Positions 1 to 9,220 are shown, counted from the stretch's first letter. The stretch: 64,000 nucleotides of DNA from an uncultured Oscillospiraceae bacterium (GCA_910579545.1 CAJTVI010000001.1:143873-207872), one strand, 5' to 3'. A program made the numbers and translations. The notes: generated by a model from the sequence alone, not told the origin.

Positions 1-2
1 CG

Positions 3-509
3 GGGGTGGTGGTTTGTATGGAGGGCTTTGCCCTTACGGCGGCCGCCTTTTGCTACCACTGGCCGGACACTTCGGTTACGGCCGCCAGCACCTATGGGCT
101 CTCGCTGGCCGCCTGCCCCGGCACGGTGCTGGGGTTCTGTTTGCGGCAGGCCGCCGGCACCCTTGCGGCTGGGCTGGCGCTGGGCAGCCTGGTGCTCTGC
201 CTGTCGGCCCACAGCAAAAGCGCGCTGGCACCCTTTTTTGCGGCGGGGCTTTACTATGGGGGCACCGCGCTGTACGCAAACCAGGCCGCTTTTCCGCCGT
301 ATCTCTCTACACTTCTTTCGCTGCCGGGCGAATGGAGCCTTTTTATGCTGCAAACCCAGGTGGAGTTGGTTTCACCCCCGCGCTGTACAAATCTGTTTGG
401 CCTTGTGCTGCCCGCCCTTACCGCCAACCTGCTGTTCCAGCTGGCCTTTACGGCGGCCTGCCTTGCCCTGTGCTACCGCGGCTATACCCAAAAGCAGGTG
501 ATGGCATGA
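3..509 (+). CDS. Membrane protein, probable ABC transporter permease subunit (5' truncated by window edge)
   Basis: The reading frame is open to the left edge of the window, so the N-terminus is probably missing; the GTG at base 6 has no ribosome binding site. The visible ~168 residues are almost entirely hydrophobic, with about four membrane-spanning stretches rich in Ala, Leu, Gly and Cys. Its stop overlaps the start of the next gene in an ATGA junction, so the two are translationally coupled and probably form a two-subunit membrane complex. No family motif can be read. ABC-2 type permease is an inference from the tandem polytopic arrangement. Confidence 0.6.
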   Translation, partial: GVVVCMEGFALTAAAFCYHWPDTSVTAASTYGLSLAACPGTVLGFCLRQAAGTLAAGLALGSLVLCLSAHSKSALAPFFAAGLYYGGTALYANQAAFPPYLSTLLSLPGEWSLFMLQTQVELVSPPRCTNLFGLVLPALTANLLFQLAFTAACLALCYRGYTQKQVMA

Positions 510-1300
510 TCCGGCTTGTTTTGCGCGCCGCCCTGCTGGAGTGGCTGCATATTGCCCGCCGGGGCGCGGCCTGGCTGCTGGCGGCCTGCTTTGGGCTGCT
601 GGCCCTGGCGGCCTGCCTGTTTGAGGGGCTGCGGCAAAGCTATTTTAGCGCCGCCCCAAGCCTGCCCCTTTTTTTGCTGGAACTGGCCGCGCCGCCCTTT
701 TTGGCCTTGGGGCTGGCGGCCGCGCTCTGCCCGGTGTTTGCCGGCCGGGAGGAGCGGCAGGTGGCCGGCCTTGCCGACGCCTGCCGCCTGGGGCGGGCCG
801 GCGGCGTGCTGGCAAAGCTGCTGGGCGCGCTCTGGTTTGGCGGGGGGCTCTGCCTGCTCTATGGGCTGCTCTGCGTGGGCCTGCCCGCCCTGTTTGGCCT
901 TTACAACGGCAGCCTGCCGGTCGCCTGCCTGGGCGACGACCTTGTGCTGCACCCGGTGTGGGCCGTATGGCGGCACCTTGCCTTTGCCCTTTGCTGCCTT
1001 GGCTGCGGCTGCGCCCTGCTTGCGCTGCTGGCGCTTTGTTTTTCCCGCCGGGCGTCCGGGCCGGGGGCGGCCGCGGCCGGCTGTGCGGTGGTGCTGCTGC
1101 TGGAGGTTCTCTTTCAGCGGTTTTCCTTCCCGGTATTTCTCAGGGAATATAACCTCTGGATGCTCTTTACCCCCTATTCCCTCTTTGGCAGCACCCTCTA
1201 CCCGCTGCCGCCCTGGCAAAACCTGCTGTTGGTGATGCTGGCCTTTTTGCCGGCCGCGTTGGCCCTGCTCTGGCTGCTTTTTTGCCCGCAGGAGGGCTGA
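506..1300 (+). CDS. Polytopic membrane protein, probable ABC transporter permease
   Basis: A 264-residue protein starting at the ATG in the ATGA overlap with the preceding gene. It has about six hydrophobic segments: one near residues 20-38, one at about 60-75, a long pair in the middle around 110-140, and three in the C-terminal third. The short cytoplasmic loops are rich in Arg, Glu and Gly. There is no signal peptide or enzymatic motif. Size and pairing resemble permease subunits of ABC-2 exporters; the ATPase would lie upstream, outside the window. It is followed within 60 bases by a rho-independent terminator, so it is the last gene of its operon. Confidence 0.6.
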   Translation: MIRLVLRAALLEWLHIARRGAAWLLAACFGLLALAACLFEGLRQSYFSAAPSLPLFLLELAAPPFLALGLAAALCPVFAGREERQVAGLADACRLGRAGGVLAKLLGALWFGGGLCLLYGLLCVGLPALFGLYNGSLPVACLGDDLVLHPVWAVWRHLAFALCCLGCGCALLALLALCFSRRASGPGAAAAGCAVVLLLEVLFQRFSFPVFLREYNLWMLFTPYSLFGSTLYPLPPWQNLLLVMLAFLPAALALLWLLFCPQEG

Positions 1301-1360
1301 CCCGCGCTATCCCCCAAAGCAAAGTCACCCGGCCTGCCCATAAACGCCAAAACCCCCGGC

Positions 1361-1404
1361 GCGTCCCCCTTGTTTAAAGGGCAGGCGCACCGGGGACGCT
1401 TTTT
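1361..1404 (+). terminator. Rho-independent terminator of the membrane-protein operon
   Basis: GCGTCCCC at 1361-1368 pairs with GGGGACGC at 1392-1399, followed directly by five T (1400-1404). It ends transcription of the two permease-like genes. The T-run abuts the stop of the convergent rnmV gene. Confidence 0.7.
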
Positions 1405-1996
1405 ATTCGGCCGCCGGCTGCTGCGCAAGGGCGGCAAATTCCTCGTAGGTGTACAGCCGGTTCAGCAGTTCGCACAGCGCCTTTTTGGAAAGGCGCGGCG
1501 GCAGCCCGGCCTTTTTTAGCAGCGCGCGGCGGCGCACAGCGCTGCCCGCCGTGCCCGAAAGCCCCCACTCGTACAGGTCGGCATAGGTGATGGCCCGGCC
1601 GGCGCGGGGGGCGCGGGGCTCTGCGCCGGCGTCCAGCAGCGCCTGGTACAGCAGCCCGGCCGGCACCCCCTCCACCCCCAAAAGGCCCTCTTTGCCGGGC
1701 TGCGGCTTGCGCGGCTCCTTGCCTGGCAGGGCCGGCACATACGCCTGGAGCACATGCTCCTCCCCCACCAGCCCGGTGACGAAATGCCGGATGCGGAAGC
1801 CCGCGGCGTCCGGGTCGGTCAAGAGCAGGATGCCCTGCCGCCGGCCCAGGGTGCGCAGAAGGGCCTGCAGCGCCTTGTTGCGGTAGATGCCAAAGCCGTC
1901 GGTGGTAAGGATCAAAGCGTCCACCAGCCCCGCAAGCTTGGCGGCGTCGTATTTTCCCTCCACCAGCACCACCTGGCCGATGCGCAGCCGCTCCAT
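1403..1996 (-). CDS. rnmV: Ribonuclease M5 (5S rRNA maturase)
   Basis: A 197-residue TOPRIM nuclease that removes the extensions of 5S rRNA precursors in Firmicutes. The TOPRIM signature starts at once: VEGKYDAAKL near residues 12-21 carries the catalytic Glu. ILLLTDPDAAGFRIRHF near residues 55-71 carries the metal-binding D-x-D. The C-terminal half is the family-specific DUF4093-type region. Length fits the usual 180-200 residues. The ATG overlaps the holA stop (TGATG), indicating coupled translation as the last gene of the PRTase-comEC-holA-rnmV operon. Confidence 0.9.
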   Translation of the reverse strand: MERLRIGQVVLVEGKYDAAKLAGLVDALILTTDGFGIYRNKALQALLRTLGRRQGILLLTDPDAAGFRIRHFVTGLVGEEHVLQAYVPALPGKEPRKPQPGKEGLLGVEGVPAGLLYQALLDAGAEPRAPRAGRAITYADLYEWGLSGTAGSAVRRRALLKKAGLPPRLSKKALCELLNRLYTYEEFAALAQQPAAE

Positions 1997-3030
1997 CAGC
2001 GAGCCCCCACCGCCGCCAGGCGGCAGACCGCCTGCTCCAGCAAAATATCCTTATTGAGGGGGGAACTTTTGAGGGCGGTATCCAGCTCCTGCAAAACCTG
2101 CAGCGAGGCCGCAAGCTGGCGTTTTGTGTAGCGGGCCGCCGCCTCGCCGGATTTTTTGAGCCGGTAGTCCTTGCCGGTGTAGGCAAAATCCTTGAACACC
2201 TGCTGGTAGGGGCGCTGGGCCTCCTGCCCGGCCTTGACCCGGTACATATCCAGGTAGCTTGCGATCATGGCCGCCGCAATGCTGGCGGGGTCGTTTTGGG
2301 CGCGCCGCAGCGCCTGCAGCTTTTTGCAGGCCGCCGCGGCGTTTTTGCCGTTGATAAGCCGGATCATCTCAAACACGTCCGCCTCAAGGCTTTGCACCCC
2401 CATCTGCCGCACAAGCGCCGGCGTGATCTCGGTATAGCCGCAGGCCGCCGCCAGCTTGTCCAGTTCGTTTTGCAGCAAAAAGAGGTCCGGTCCGCAGCGT
2501 TCCAGCATCAGGCGGGCCGCCCCATCCGGCAAAACGGTATCCAACTCCCTGGCGCGGGCCGAGAGCAGCTGGGCCATTTCCCGCTGGGTGGGCGGGGCCA
2601 TCTGGGCCGCGTAGCCCAGCTGCCCACAGCAGGCGATCAGCCGCTCGGCCCGCTTGGGCATGTTTTTTAGCGTCCGTTCGTCCTCAAACCGGGTGGTGAG
2701 GATAAACGCCGCGTTTTCGGCGCTGGAAAGCAGGTCGCATAGGCTGTCCAGGTCCTTGTCGGAATAGGCGGAGGGCTGCAAAAAGGGCAGCAGGATCACC
2801 CGGCGGGTGCCAAACAGCGAGATCACGCCCGCCGCCATGGTCAGTTCCCCAAGGTCGGGGGCGGGGCCGTCCAGCCTGGTCACCTCTAAATCCTCGTCCT
2901 CCTCCCCCTTGAGCGCCGAGAGGGCCCGGCCGGCCGCGCGCTGCAAAAAAAACGGGTCCGACCCATAAAAATAGTACACCGGCACGCCTTTTTTAAGCGC
3001 CGCGCTCAGGGCTGCGTCACTGTGGATCAT
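1996..3030 (-). CDS. holA: DNA polymerase III subunit delta (clamp loader)
   Basis: A 344-residue delta subunit of the clamp loader, which opens the sliding clamp and helps load it on DNA. The start chosen is the ATG at 3030, preceded by GAGGAGG seven bases away; an upstream in-frame Met at 3045 lacks this site. Recognisable features are the N-terminal YYFYGSDPFFLQRA stretch, the clamp-binding region near residues 70-75, LLPFLQPSAYSD near residue 80, and a helical C-terminal collar with QALRRAQNDP and FKDFAYTGKDY. It overlaps comEC by 14 bases at its start and rnmV at its stop. The comEC-holA order is common in Firmicutes. Confidence 0.92.
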   Translation of the reverse strand: MIHSDAALSAALKKGVPVYYFYGSDPFFLQRAAGRALSALKGEEDEDLEVTRLDGPAPDLGELTMAAGVISLFGTRRVILLPFLQPSAYSDKDLDSLCDLLSSAENAAFILTTRFEDERTLKNMPKRAERLIACCGQLGYAAQMAPPTQREMAQLLSARARELDTVLPDGAARLMLERCGPDLFLLQNELDKLAAACGYTEITPALVRQMGVQSLEADVFEMIRLINGKNAAAACKKLQALRRAQNDPASIAAAMIASYLDMYRVKAGQEAQRPYQQVFKDFAYTGKDYRLKKSGEAAARYTKRQLAASLQVLQELDTALKSSPLNKDILLEQAVCRLAAVGAR

Positions 3031-5095
3031 GCAAAACCTCCTCAAAGGTCACCGAGCGCCCCGGCCGCAGCCGCAGGATCGGGTCGGTGCGGGAATAAAG
3101 GCGGATACAGCCCTGCGGCAGATGTTCCAGCCAGGGGTAGGCGGCGCTGGTGTACAGCACCGCGCCGGGCCGCAGGCTGCCGGGCGCGCCCGGCCCCGCC
3201 AGCAGCAGGTCCACCGGGACCTGCTGCCCAAACCGTGGGCTGCCGCTGGCCATGGCGGCGGTATACCCGCCGGCCGAGAGCAGTACCAGATTGCCCTGCC
3301 CGCCGTTCCACAGCCGCAGGCTTACCCCGCCAAACAGGCGGGCCTGCTCCTGGTTTTGGGGCAGCTCTTCCAGCAAAAGGGTGGTTTGCGCGGCAAGGGG
3401 CTGGGCGCCCGGCTCGGCCCGCAGGTCCACCAGCAGGGCCGGCGGGCCAATGCCGCGCAGCTCCAGGTACCGGCTTACCGCCTGGGCGTTTGTGCTGCCG
3501 CCCCGAAAAAGCACCAGCGCCTGCCCGTTTTGCAGCACCACCGCGCAGGGGTTGTACCCGCTGCCCACCAGCGCCAGTTCCACCACGTCCTGGCTGAGGG
3601 CGCCGCCGCAAAGCACGGCCGCCAGCAAAACGCCGGGCGCGGCCAGCCAAAAGCGGCCAAAGCAGCCGGCACGCCAGGCCCAAAGCCCCAGCAAAAACAG
3701 GCAGGCCCACACAAACAGGGCATACCCCCGGTGCAGCGCAAGAAAGGCAAAGGGCAGCTTTACCAAGGCGGCGGCGATGCCGCAAAAGCATTTTGCCAGC
3801 AGGCTGCCGGCAAACGAGCACAGGCGGTGCAGCGGCCACAAAAAGGGCACAAACCCGAGCACCGCGCAGCCCAGCCCACAAAACAGCAGCGGCTTTACCA
3901 GCCAGAGGGTCAAAAGGTTGGCCGGCAGGGCCGCCCCGCTTACCGCAATGCCGTTCCACAGCTGTACCGGCAGGGTAAACAGCACCGCAAAAAGCGAGGG
4001 CAGCGCCCACTCTGCGGCGCGGTTCAGCAGCCGGCCCAGCCGGCCGCGGGCCGGGCAAAAGGCCCCAAACCGGCGCGCCGCCCGGCCCGCAAACAGCACC
4101 CCCAGGGTGGCGCAGACCGAAAGCTGGAGCCCTACATCCCCCGCCGCATAGGGGTTTTGCAGCCCCAGCAAAAGGGCGGCAAAGCCCAGCGAGGTCACGG
4201 CGTCCGGCGTAAGCAGCAAAAGCGAGCCCACCTGGCAGAGGATGGCCGCAAGTCCCGCCCGGCAAACCGAGGGGCCAAACCCGCTTACCGCCATCAGCAG
4301 CAGCACAAGGCAAAGGGTGAGCAGCGCCCGCAGCCGGTAAAAGCGGCGGCGGTTTTTGCCCCCGCCCAAAAATCCGGCCAAAATGCCCAGATGCAGCCCG
4401 GACACCACCAGCACGTGCGAAAGCCCGGCCGAGCGGAAGAGCCGCCGCTGCCCGGCCGAGAGGGCGGTTTTGTCCCCCGTGGTCATGGCCCGCAACACGC
4501 CGCGGTAGGGCTTTGGGATGTAGCGGGCGATGTTTGCGCCAAAAGCCCGGCGAAGACCGCGCACGGCCGCCCGCCACCCGCCGGCAGAGCCCGCGCGGGC
4601 AAACTCCCCCGCGTACTCGGCCCGCAAAAAGACGCCGTCGGCATAATACGAGGGGCGCCAGACATCCTGCTCCAGCCCGCGCAGCAAAAAGCGGCCCTCC
4701 ACAAGGTCGCCCGCCTCGCACTCTGGCAGGGCGTCAAAGGCGATGTGCAGGGGGCTGCCCGGTTTTGCCCCGTTCAGCAGCAGCACCCGCGCCTCGCCCC
4801 GCACAATGCCGTCCCCATAGGAGGCCCCCGCCTCGGTAACCTCCAAACGCAGGGCGTATTCGCCGCCGGAAAGCCTCTCGGCCGGGATAACCCGCCGCAC
4901 CCGGTACACGCAGAACAGCCCCAGCGCCAGCAGGCCGGCCGCCAAAAGCAGGCGCGGATAGCCCCTGCGGCCCTTATAAAGGTATGCGCCCAACACGAAA
5001 AGCGCCGCCGGCAGGAACCCCGCCAGCGGCGCCGAGATCAGCAGCCACTGCGCAGCCAAAAACCCAAGGCCAAAAACCGCCAGCGGGCGCCGCAC
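3017..5095 (-). CDS. comEC: DNA internalization/competence protein ComEC/Rec2
   Basis: A 692-residue polytopic channel protein that transports single-stranded DNA across the membrane during natural transformation. The GTG at 5095 is chosen because the preceding PRTase gene stops at 5100; further upstream frame would overlap that gene. An N-terminal DUF4131-like/OB region with two to three membrane spans is followed by the competence core. The core has GLSHVLVVSGLHLGIL near residue 225, the family hallmark, then many transmembrane helices. The C-terminal metallo-beta-lactamase-like part (from about residue 480) looks degraded: the usual HxHxDH motif is not evident, although SGYNPCAVVLQNGQ is in the expected place. 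Nuclease activity is therefore doubtful. Confidence 0.88.
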   Translation of the reverse strand: MRRPLAVFGLGFLAAQWLLISAPLAGFLPAALFVLGAYLYKGRRGYPRLLLAAGLLALGLFCVYRVRRVIPAERLSGGEYALRLEVTEAGASYGDGIVRGEARVLLLNGAKPGSPLHIAFDALPECEAGDLVEGRFLLRGLEQDVWRPSYYADGVFLRAEYAGEFARAGSAGGWRAAVRGLRRAFGANIARYIPKPYRGVLRAMTTGDKTALSAGQRRLFRSAGLSHVLVVSGLHLGILAGFLGGGKNRRRFYRLRALLTLCLVLLLMAVSGFGPSVCRAGLAAILCQVGSLLLLTPDAVTSLGFAALLLGLQNPYAAGDVGLQLSVCATLGVLFAGRAARRFGAFCPARGRLGRLLNRAAEWALPSLFAVLFTLPVQLWNGIAVSGAALPANLLTLWLVKPLLFCGLGCAVLGFVPFLWPLHRLCSFAGSLLAKCFCGIAAALVKLPFAFLALHRGYALFVWACLFLLGLWAWRAGCFGRFWLAAPGVLLAAVLCGGALSQDVVELALVGSGYNPCAVVLQNGQALVLFRGGSTNAQAVSRYLELRGIGPPALLVDLRAEPGAQPLAAQTTLLLEELPQNQEQARLFGGVSLRLWNGGQGNLVLLSAGGYTAAMASGSPRFGQQVPVDLLLAGPGAPGSLRPGAVLYTSAAYPWLEHLPQGCIRLYSRTDPILRLRPGRSVTFEEVLHDPQ

Positions 5096-5099
5096 TGCC

Positions 5100-5639
5100 T
5101 TAGTGGAAGAAGAGGGGCAGCGGCTCGAGGAACAGGATGTCCTTGCGCTGGGCCGCATCGCCCTCGGCCAGCACAGCCGCGCAGCCCGCTACCGTGCCGG
5201 TGCTGCGCCCGGCCAGCGCCTCCAGCGCGTGCAGCGAGCCGCCGGTGCTGATCACGTCGTCCACGATCAGGATCCGCTTGCCGTTCATGGCATCCAGGTC
5301 CTTTTTGTCGATCACAAGGGTCTGCTTGGCCGCCGTGGTGATCGACTGGTCCTCCACCACCACCGGCTCCTTCATGTAAAGTTTTACGCCTTTACGGGCA
5401 GGGATGTACGGCTTGCCGCTCTGCCGGCTCATCTCGTAGGCCAGCGGGATGCCCTTGGCCTCGGCGGTAAGGATCACGTCGAACTCGGGGCATTTTGCCA
5501 GCAGTTCCTTGGCGCAGGCCACCGTAAGTTCTACATCGCTGAACATGATAAACGCCGCAATAGACAGCTTATCGTTCAATTTGCACACGGGCAACTCCCG
5601 CGTAAGGCCCGCCACATGCAGGGTATAGGTCTCGTTCAT
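5100..5639 (-). CDS. Purine-type phosphoribosyltransferase (adenine/xanthine PRTase family)
   Basis: A 179-residue type I phosphoribosyltransferase transferring ribose-5-phosphate from PRPP to a purine base. The PRPP-binding motif ILIVDDVISTGGSL lies near residues 124-137. An upstream LTAEAKGIPLAYEMSR segment is typical of the adenine/xanthine PRTase subgroup. The ATG at 5639 is preceded by AAAGGAGC at good spacing; a longer frame to 5696 has no ribosome binding site. It is four bases from comEC and probably the first gene of that operon. Base specificity cannot be decided from sequence, so apt or xpt is not assigned. Confidence 0.82.
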   Translation of the reverse strand: MNETYTLHVAGLTRELPVCKLNDKLSIAAFIMFSDVELTVACAKELLAKCPEFDVILTAEAKGIPLAYEMSRQSGKPYIPARKGVKLYMKEPVVVEDQSITTAAKQTLVIDKKDLDAMNGKRILIVDDVISTGGSLHALEALAGRSTGTVAGCAAVLAEGDAAQRKDILFLEPLPLFFH

Positions 5640-5743
5640 GGTATCCGCTCCTTTGCTTTTGTTGGGTTGGCTTGATAAGACAGCATGAAAAGGCATATTG
5701 CTTTACAGCATTCCCGCGGCCGTAACGGCGGGCAGGCCCATCC

Positions 5744-5775
5744 CCTTGCGGGGGCATTGCCCCGCCCCCGCAAGG
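5744..5775. repeat. Perfect 12-bp GC-rich inverted repeat
   Basis: CCTTGCGGGGGC (5744-5755) and GCCCCCGCAAGG (5764-5775) are separated by 8 bases, between the HIT gene stop and the PRTase start. It would form a very stable hairpin but lacks a T-tract in either direction, so it may be a weak terminator or a pause/processing hairpin. Confidence 0.5.
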
Positions 5776-5810
5776 CGCTTAGCCCGGCATCCAAAAGGGC
5801 CGCGGCGGCT

Positions 5811-6149
5811 TTAGCCCGGAGGCCAGGCAAGGCTGCGCTTTGCCAGCACATGGAAGTGCAGGTGCCCCACGCTTTGGCCGCCGTCGCTGCCCACATTGGT
5901 TACCACGCGGTAGCCGTTTTCGCAGCCCTGCTCGGCGCACAGCCGGGCGATCACGGCGTACACGTGCCCCACCAGCGCGGCGTCGGCCTCAGTAAGCGCC
6001 GCGGCCGAATCGATGTGCTGTTTGGGGATCACCAAAAAATGCAGCGGGGCCTGCGGGTCAATGTCGTAAAAGGCCAGCAGGGTGTCGTCCTCATACAGCT
6101 TGGTCGAGGGGATCTCGCCCGCGGCGATCTTGCAAAACAGGCAGTCCAT
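5811..6149 (-). CDS. HIT family nucleotide-binding protein
   Basis: A 112-residue histidine-triad hydrolase/transferase acting on nucleoside phosphoramidates or AMP-lysine type conjugates. The start DCLFCKIAAGEIPS is canonical, with zinc-site Cys pair C3 and C6. The catalytic histidine triad HLHFHVL lies near residues 98-104. The ATG at 6149 lies ten bases after GGAGGG; the alternative ATG at 6158 would be too close to it. Length matches the 110-115 residues usual for bacterial HIT proteins. It lies downstream of alaS on the same strand, 77 bases away. Confidence 0.9.
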   Translation of the reverse strand: MDCLFCKIAAGEIPSTKLYEDDTLLAFYDIDPQAPLHFLVIPKQHIDSAAALTEADAALVGHVYAVIARLCAEQGCENGYRVVTNVGSDGGQSVGHLHFHVLAKRSLAWPPG

Positions 6150-6225
6150 CGGTTGCATTCCCTCCTTTTTTATGGCTGCATCCCCCGGCAAAAGGGCAAT
6201 ATGCCCCCTTTGCCGGGCGACGCTT

Positions 6226-8889
6226 TTATTGCAGCAGTTCCCGCACGATGCCGGGCACCGCCGCCAAAGCCTCGTCCACCTTGGTGGTATCCTTTACGCC
6301 GGCCATGGCAAAGTCCGGCTTGCCGCCGCCGTTGCCGCCGGCCACCATGGCCACCTGCTTGACCAGCTGGCCGGCCTTTACCCCGCGGGCCAGGGCCATC
6401 TTGCCGCAGGAGGCCGCAAGGCTCACCTTGCCCTCGTTTTCGCCCGCCAGCACGGCCACCACGTCCGGGGCCTTGTCGCGGATCTTTTCGGCCATGCTGC
6501 GCAGCGCGTCCGGCCCGGTGCCCGAGAAGAAGGCGGTGAGCACCCGCAGGTCCTCCACCTCGGCCGCGCCCTCAAACAGGCCGTCGATCTTGCCGGCCGC
6601 CAGGGTCGCCTTGGCCTCCTCCAGTTCCTTGGTCAGGCTCTTGAGCTCGCCGGCCATGGCCGCCGCGCGCAGGGGCAGGTCCTTGAGGCTGCCCACCTTG
6701 AGCGCCGCGGCGGTGTTGTGCAGCATCTCGGTGCGCTCGTCCAGCAGGCGCAGCACACCCATGCCGGTGGTGCCCTCGATGCGGCGGATGCCGGCGGCCA
6801 CGCTGCTCTCGCTGAGGATCTTAAAGCAGCCCACCTGGGCGGTGTTGGCAACATGGGTGCCGCCGCAGAACTCGGTGGACCAGCCATTGATGTCCACCAC
6901 CCGCACGATCTCGCCGTATTTTTCGCCAAACAGGGCCATGGCCCCCATCTTTTTGGCCTCGGCCAGCGGCATATTGTTTACCGTAACCTCCAGCGCCTCA
7001 AAAATCTTCTGGTTTACAATGTGCTCCACAAGGGCCAGCTCCTCGGGGGTCACCGCGCTGAAATGGGTAAAGTCGAACCGCACCCGCTCGTCGTCCTCAT
7101 ACGAGCCGGCCTGGTGCACATGCCCGCCCAGCACCTCGCGCAGGGCGCGCTGCAAAAGGTGGGCGGCGGTGTGGTTGCGGGCAATGGCGCTGCGCCGGCC
7201 CTTGTCCACCCGGGCGGTAAGCTGCTGGCCCACCTGCACCATGCCGCTTTCCAATACGCAGGTGTGCACAAAATAACCCTTGGGCGTTTTTTTGACCGCC
7301 TTGACCGTGAGTTTGGTATCCCCCGAAAGGAGCACGCCGGTGTCGGTGACCTGGCCGCCCATCTCGGCGTAGAAGGGGGTGTGGTCCAGCACCACCAGCA
7401 CCCCGTCCTTGGCACCGTCGTCGGTGGAGATGGCGTCCAGCAGCTCCTCCTCGTCCGAGAGGGCCTGCACCACGGCGGTATCCTCTAAGGTGTCGTAGCC
7501 GGTAAAGCGGGTGGGCTCGGCCTCCAGTTCGCTGAACAGGTCGGTGCTCCAGCCCGAAATATCGCGGGAGAGCCGGTCCTTGCGGGCCTTCTCCTTCTGC
7601 TTTGCCATCTCGCGGCGGAAATCCTCCTCGTCCACGTCGATGCCGGCCTCCCCGGCGATCTCGCGGGTGAGGTCCAGCGGGAAGCCGAAGGTATCGTTGA
7701 GTTTGAAGGCATCGAGGCCCGAGAGGATCTTGCGCTTGCCGGCCACCGCCGTACGCTCGATGGCGTCCAGCAGGTTATTGAGGATGTTCATGCCCTGGTC
7801 GATGGTCTTATAGAACCGCTCCTCCTCGGTGCCGATCACCTTTTTGATGTAATCGGCGTGCTCCTCCAGTTCGGGGTAGCCGGCCTTGTTCTCCCGGATG
7901 ACCGTTTCGACCAGTTCGGTGAGGAAGGGCCGGGTGATGCCCAGCATCCGCCCGTGGCGAGCGGCCCGGCGCAAAAGGCGGCGCAGCACATAGCCGCGGC
8001 CCTCGTTGGAGGGCAGGATGCCGTCGCTGACCATAAAGGTGGTGGAGCGGATGTGGTCGGTGATGACCCGGATCGAGATGTCGGTCTTTTCGTCCTGGCC
8101 GTAGGCCTTGCCGCTGATGCGCTCGACATGGTGCAGGATCGCCTGCACCGTGTCCACCTCAAAGAGGTTGCCCACACCCTGCATCACGCAGGCCAGCCGC
8201 TCAAGGCCCATGCCGGTGTCGATGTTGGGCTTTTCCAGCAGGGTGTACTGGCCCTTGCCGTCCGAATCGAACTGGCTGAACACCAAGTTCCAGACCTCCA
8301 TATACCGGTCGCAGTCGCAGCCCACCTTGCAGTCCGGCTTGCCGCAGCCGTGCTCGGGGCCGCGGTCAAAGTAGATCTCGCTGCAGGGGCCGCAGGGGCC
8401 GGAGCCGTGCTCCCAGAAGTTATCCTCCTTGCCAAAGCGGACCATGTGGTCCTCGGGGATGCCCACCTGCTTGGTCCAGATGTCCCAGGCCTCGTCGTCC
8501 TCCTCGTACACCGAGATGTACAGCAGCTCGGCCGGGATCTCGACCACCTTGGTCAAAAACTCCCAGGCCCAGGCGATGGCCTCGGGCTTGAAGTAATCCT
8601 GAAAGCTGAAGTTGCCCAGCATCTCAAAATAGGTGCCGTGCCGCGCGGTGATGCCCACCCGCTCGATATCCGGGGTGCGGATGCACTTCTGGCAGGTGGT
8701 CACCCGGTGGCGGGGCGGCTCCTCCTGGCCCAAGAACCACTTTTTCATGGGGGCCATGCCGCTGTTGATCAGCAAAAGGCTGTTGTCGTTTTTGGGCACC
8801 AGCGGAAAGCTGTCCAGCCGCAGGTGGCCCTTTCCCTCAAAAAAGCTCAGGTATTTTTCGCGCAGTTCGTTCAGTCCGGTCCATTGCAT
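6226..8889 (-). CDS. alaS: Alanyl-tRNA synthetase
   Basis: An 887-residue class II synthetase that charges tRNA-Ala, of normal length. The N-terminus is typical (LREKYLSFFEGKGHLRLDS), followed by motif 2/3 core elements. The editing domain has RNHTAAHLL near residue 565 and CGGTH near residue 665, the zinc-coordinating editing motifs. The C-Ala domain ends the protein with a Gly-rich GGNGGGKPDFAMAG stretch. Expression is controlled by the T-box leader directly upstream. A hairpin at about 6183-6219 follows the gene but has no clear T-run. Confidence 0.97.
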   Translation of the reverse strand: MQWTGLNELREKYLSFFEGKGHLRLDSFPLVPKNDNSLLLINSGMAPMKKWFLGQEEPPRHRVTTCQKCIRTPDIERVGITARHGTYFEMLGNFSFQDYFKPEAIAWAWEFLTKVVEIPAELLYISVYEEDDEAWDIWTKQVGIPEDHMVRFGKEDNFWEHGSGPCGPCSEIYFDRGPEHGCGKPDCKVGCDCDRYMEVWNLVFSQFDSDGKGQYTLLEKPNIDTGMGLERLACVMQGVGNLFEVDTVQAILHHVERISGKAYGQDEKTDISIRVITDHIRSTTFMVSDGILPSNEGRGYVLRRLLRRAARHGRMLGITRPFLTELVETVIRENKAGYPELEEHADYIKKVIGTEEERFYKTIDQGMNILNNLLDAIERTAVAGKRKILSGLDAFKLNDTFGFPLDLTREIAGEAGIDVDEEDFRREMAKQKEKARKDRLSRDISGWSTDLFSELEAEPTRFTGYDTLEDTAVVQALSDEEELLDAISTDDGAKDGVLVVLDHTPFYAEMGGQVTDTGVLLSGDTKLTVKAVKKTPKGYFVHTCVLESGMVQVGQQLTARVDKGRRSAIARNHTAAHLLQRALREVLGGHVHQAGSYEDDERVRFDFTHFSAVTPEELALVEHIVNQKIFEALEVTVNNMPLAEAKKMGAMALFGEKYGEIVRVVDINGWSTEFCGGTHVANTAQVGCFKILSESSVAAGIRRIEGTTGMGVLRLLDERTEMLHNTAAALKVGSLKDLPLRAAAMAGELKSLTKELEEAKATLAAGKIDGLFEGAAEVEDLRVLTAFFSGTGPDALRSMAEKIRDKAPDVVAVLAGENEGKVSLAASCGKMALARGVKAGQLVKQVAMVAGGNGGGKPDFAMAGVKDTTKVDEALAAVPGIVRELLQ

Positions 8890-8924
8890 TGTCTTCTCTA
8901 CCCCATTCTGTTTGGTATTCGGTC

Positions 8925-9220
8925 AAAAAAAGAATAGCCCTCGCCCCCAAAACAGGGACGAAGGCGCGGACGCTCCGTGGTACCACCCAGGTTGCAGCGC
9001 ACCGCCTTGCAGGCGCCCCCAAAAATGGGGCGCGCAGGCAAAAAGGCCCGCTGCCGCTTTTGCCGCGTTAACGCCGCGCTGCGCCCCGCTCTCGCGGGGA
9101 GGCTCAAGGGTGGCTGCCGGCTGCCGGCGAAAAGGAGTTTTCCAGCGCGCGAACTCCCTCTCTGTTTTCGCTTTGCAGAACCGTTGGCCCTGTCACTGCC
9201 CATAATGGCCTTATTAAGAC
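8925..9220 (-). promoter_or_regulatory. T-box riboswitch leader of alaS
   Basis: On the minus strand the leader carries the conserved T-box core TGGTACCACGG (8975-8985 on the plus strand). This is followed by a terminator whose arms are 8955-8965 and 8937-8947 with two G-U pairs, then a run of seven T (8925-8931). Upstream is a long structured Stem I region with GAGAGGGAGTT and GCTGGAAAACTCC elements. T-boxes sense uncharged tRNA, here presumably tRNA-Ala, and switch from terminator to antiterminator. The specifier codon was not resolved by eye. Confidence 0.9.

Noticed and set aside
3029..5251. Very long plus-strand open frames opposite comEC, alaS, the PBP gene and polC (for example 3029-5251, 9294-11177, 45666-49100)
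   Set aside because: They are antisense frames kept open by high GC codon bias. Their products have repetitive Ala/Gly/Arg/His composition and no motifs, and the opposite strand codes for complete recognised proteins.
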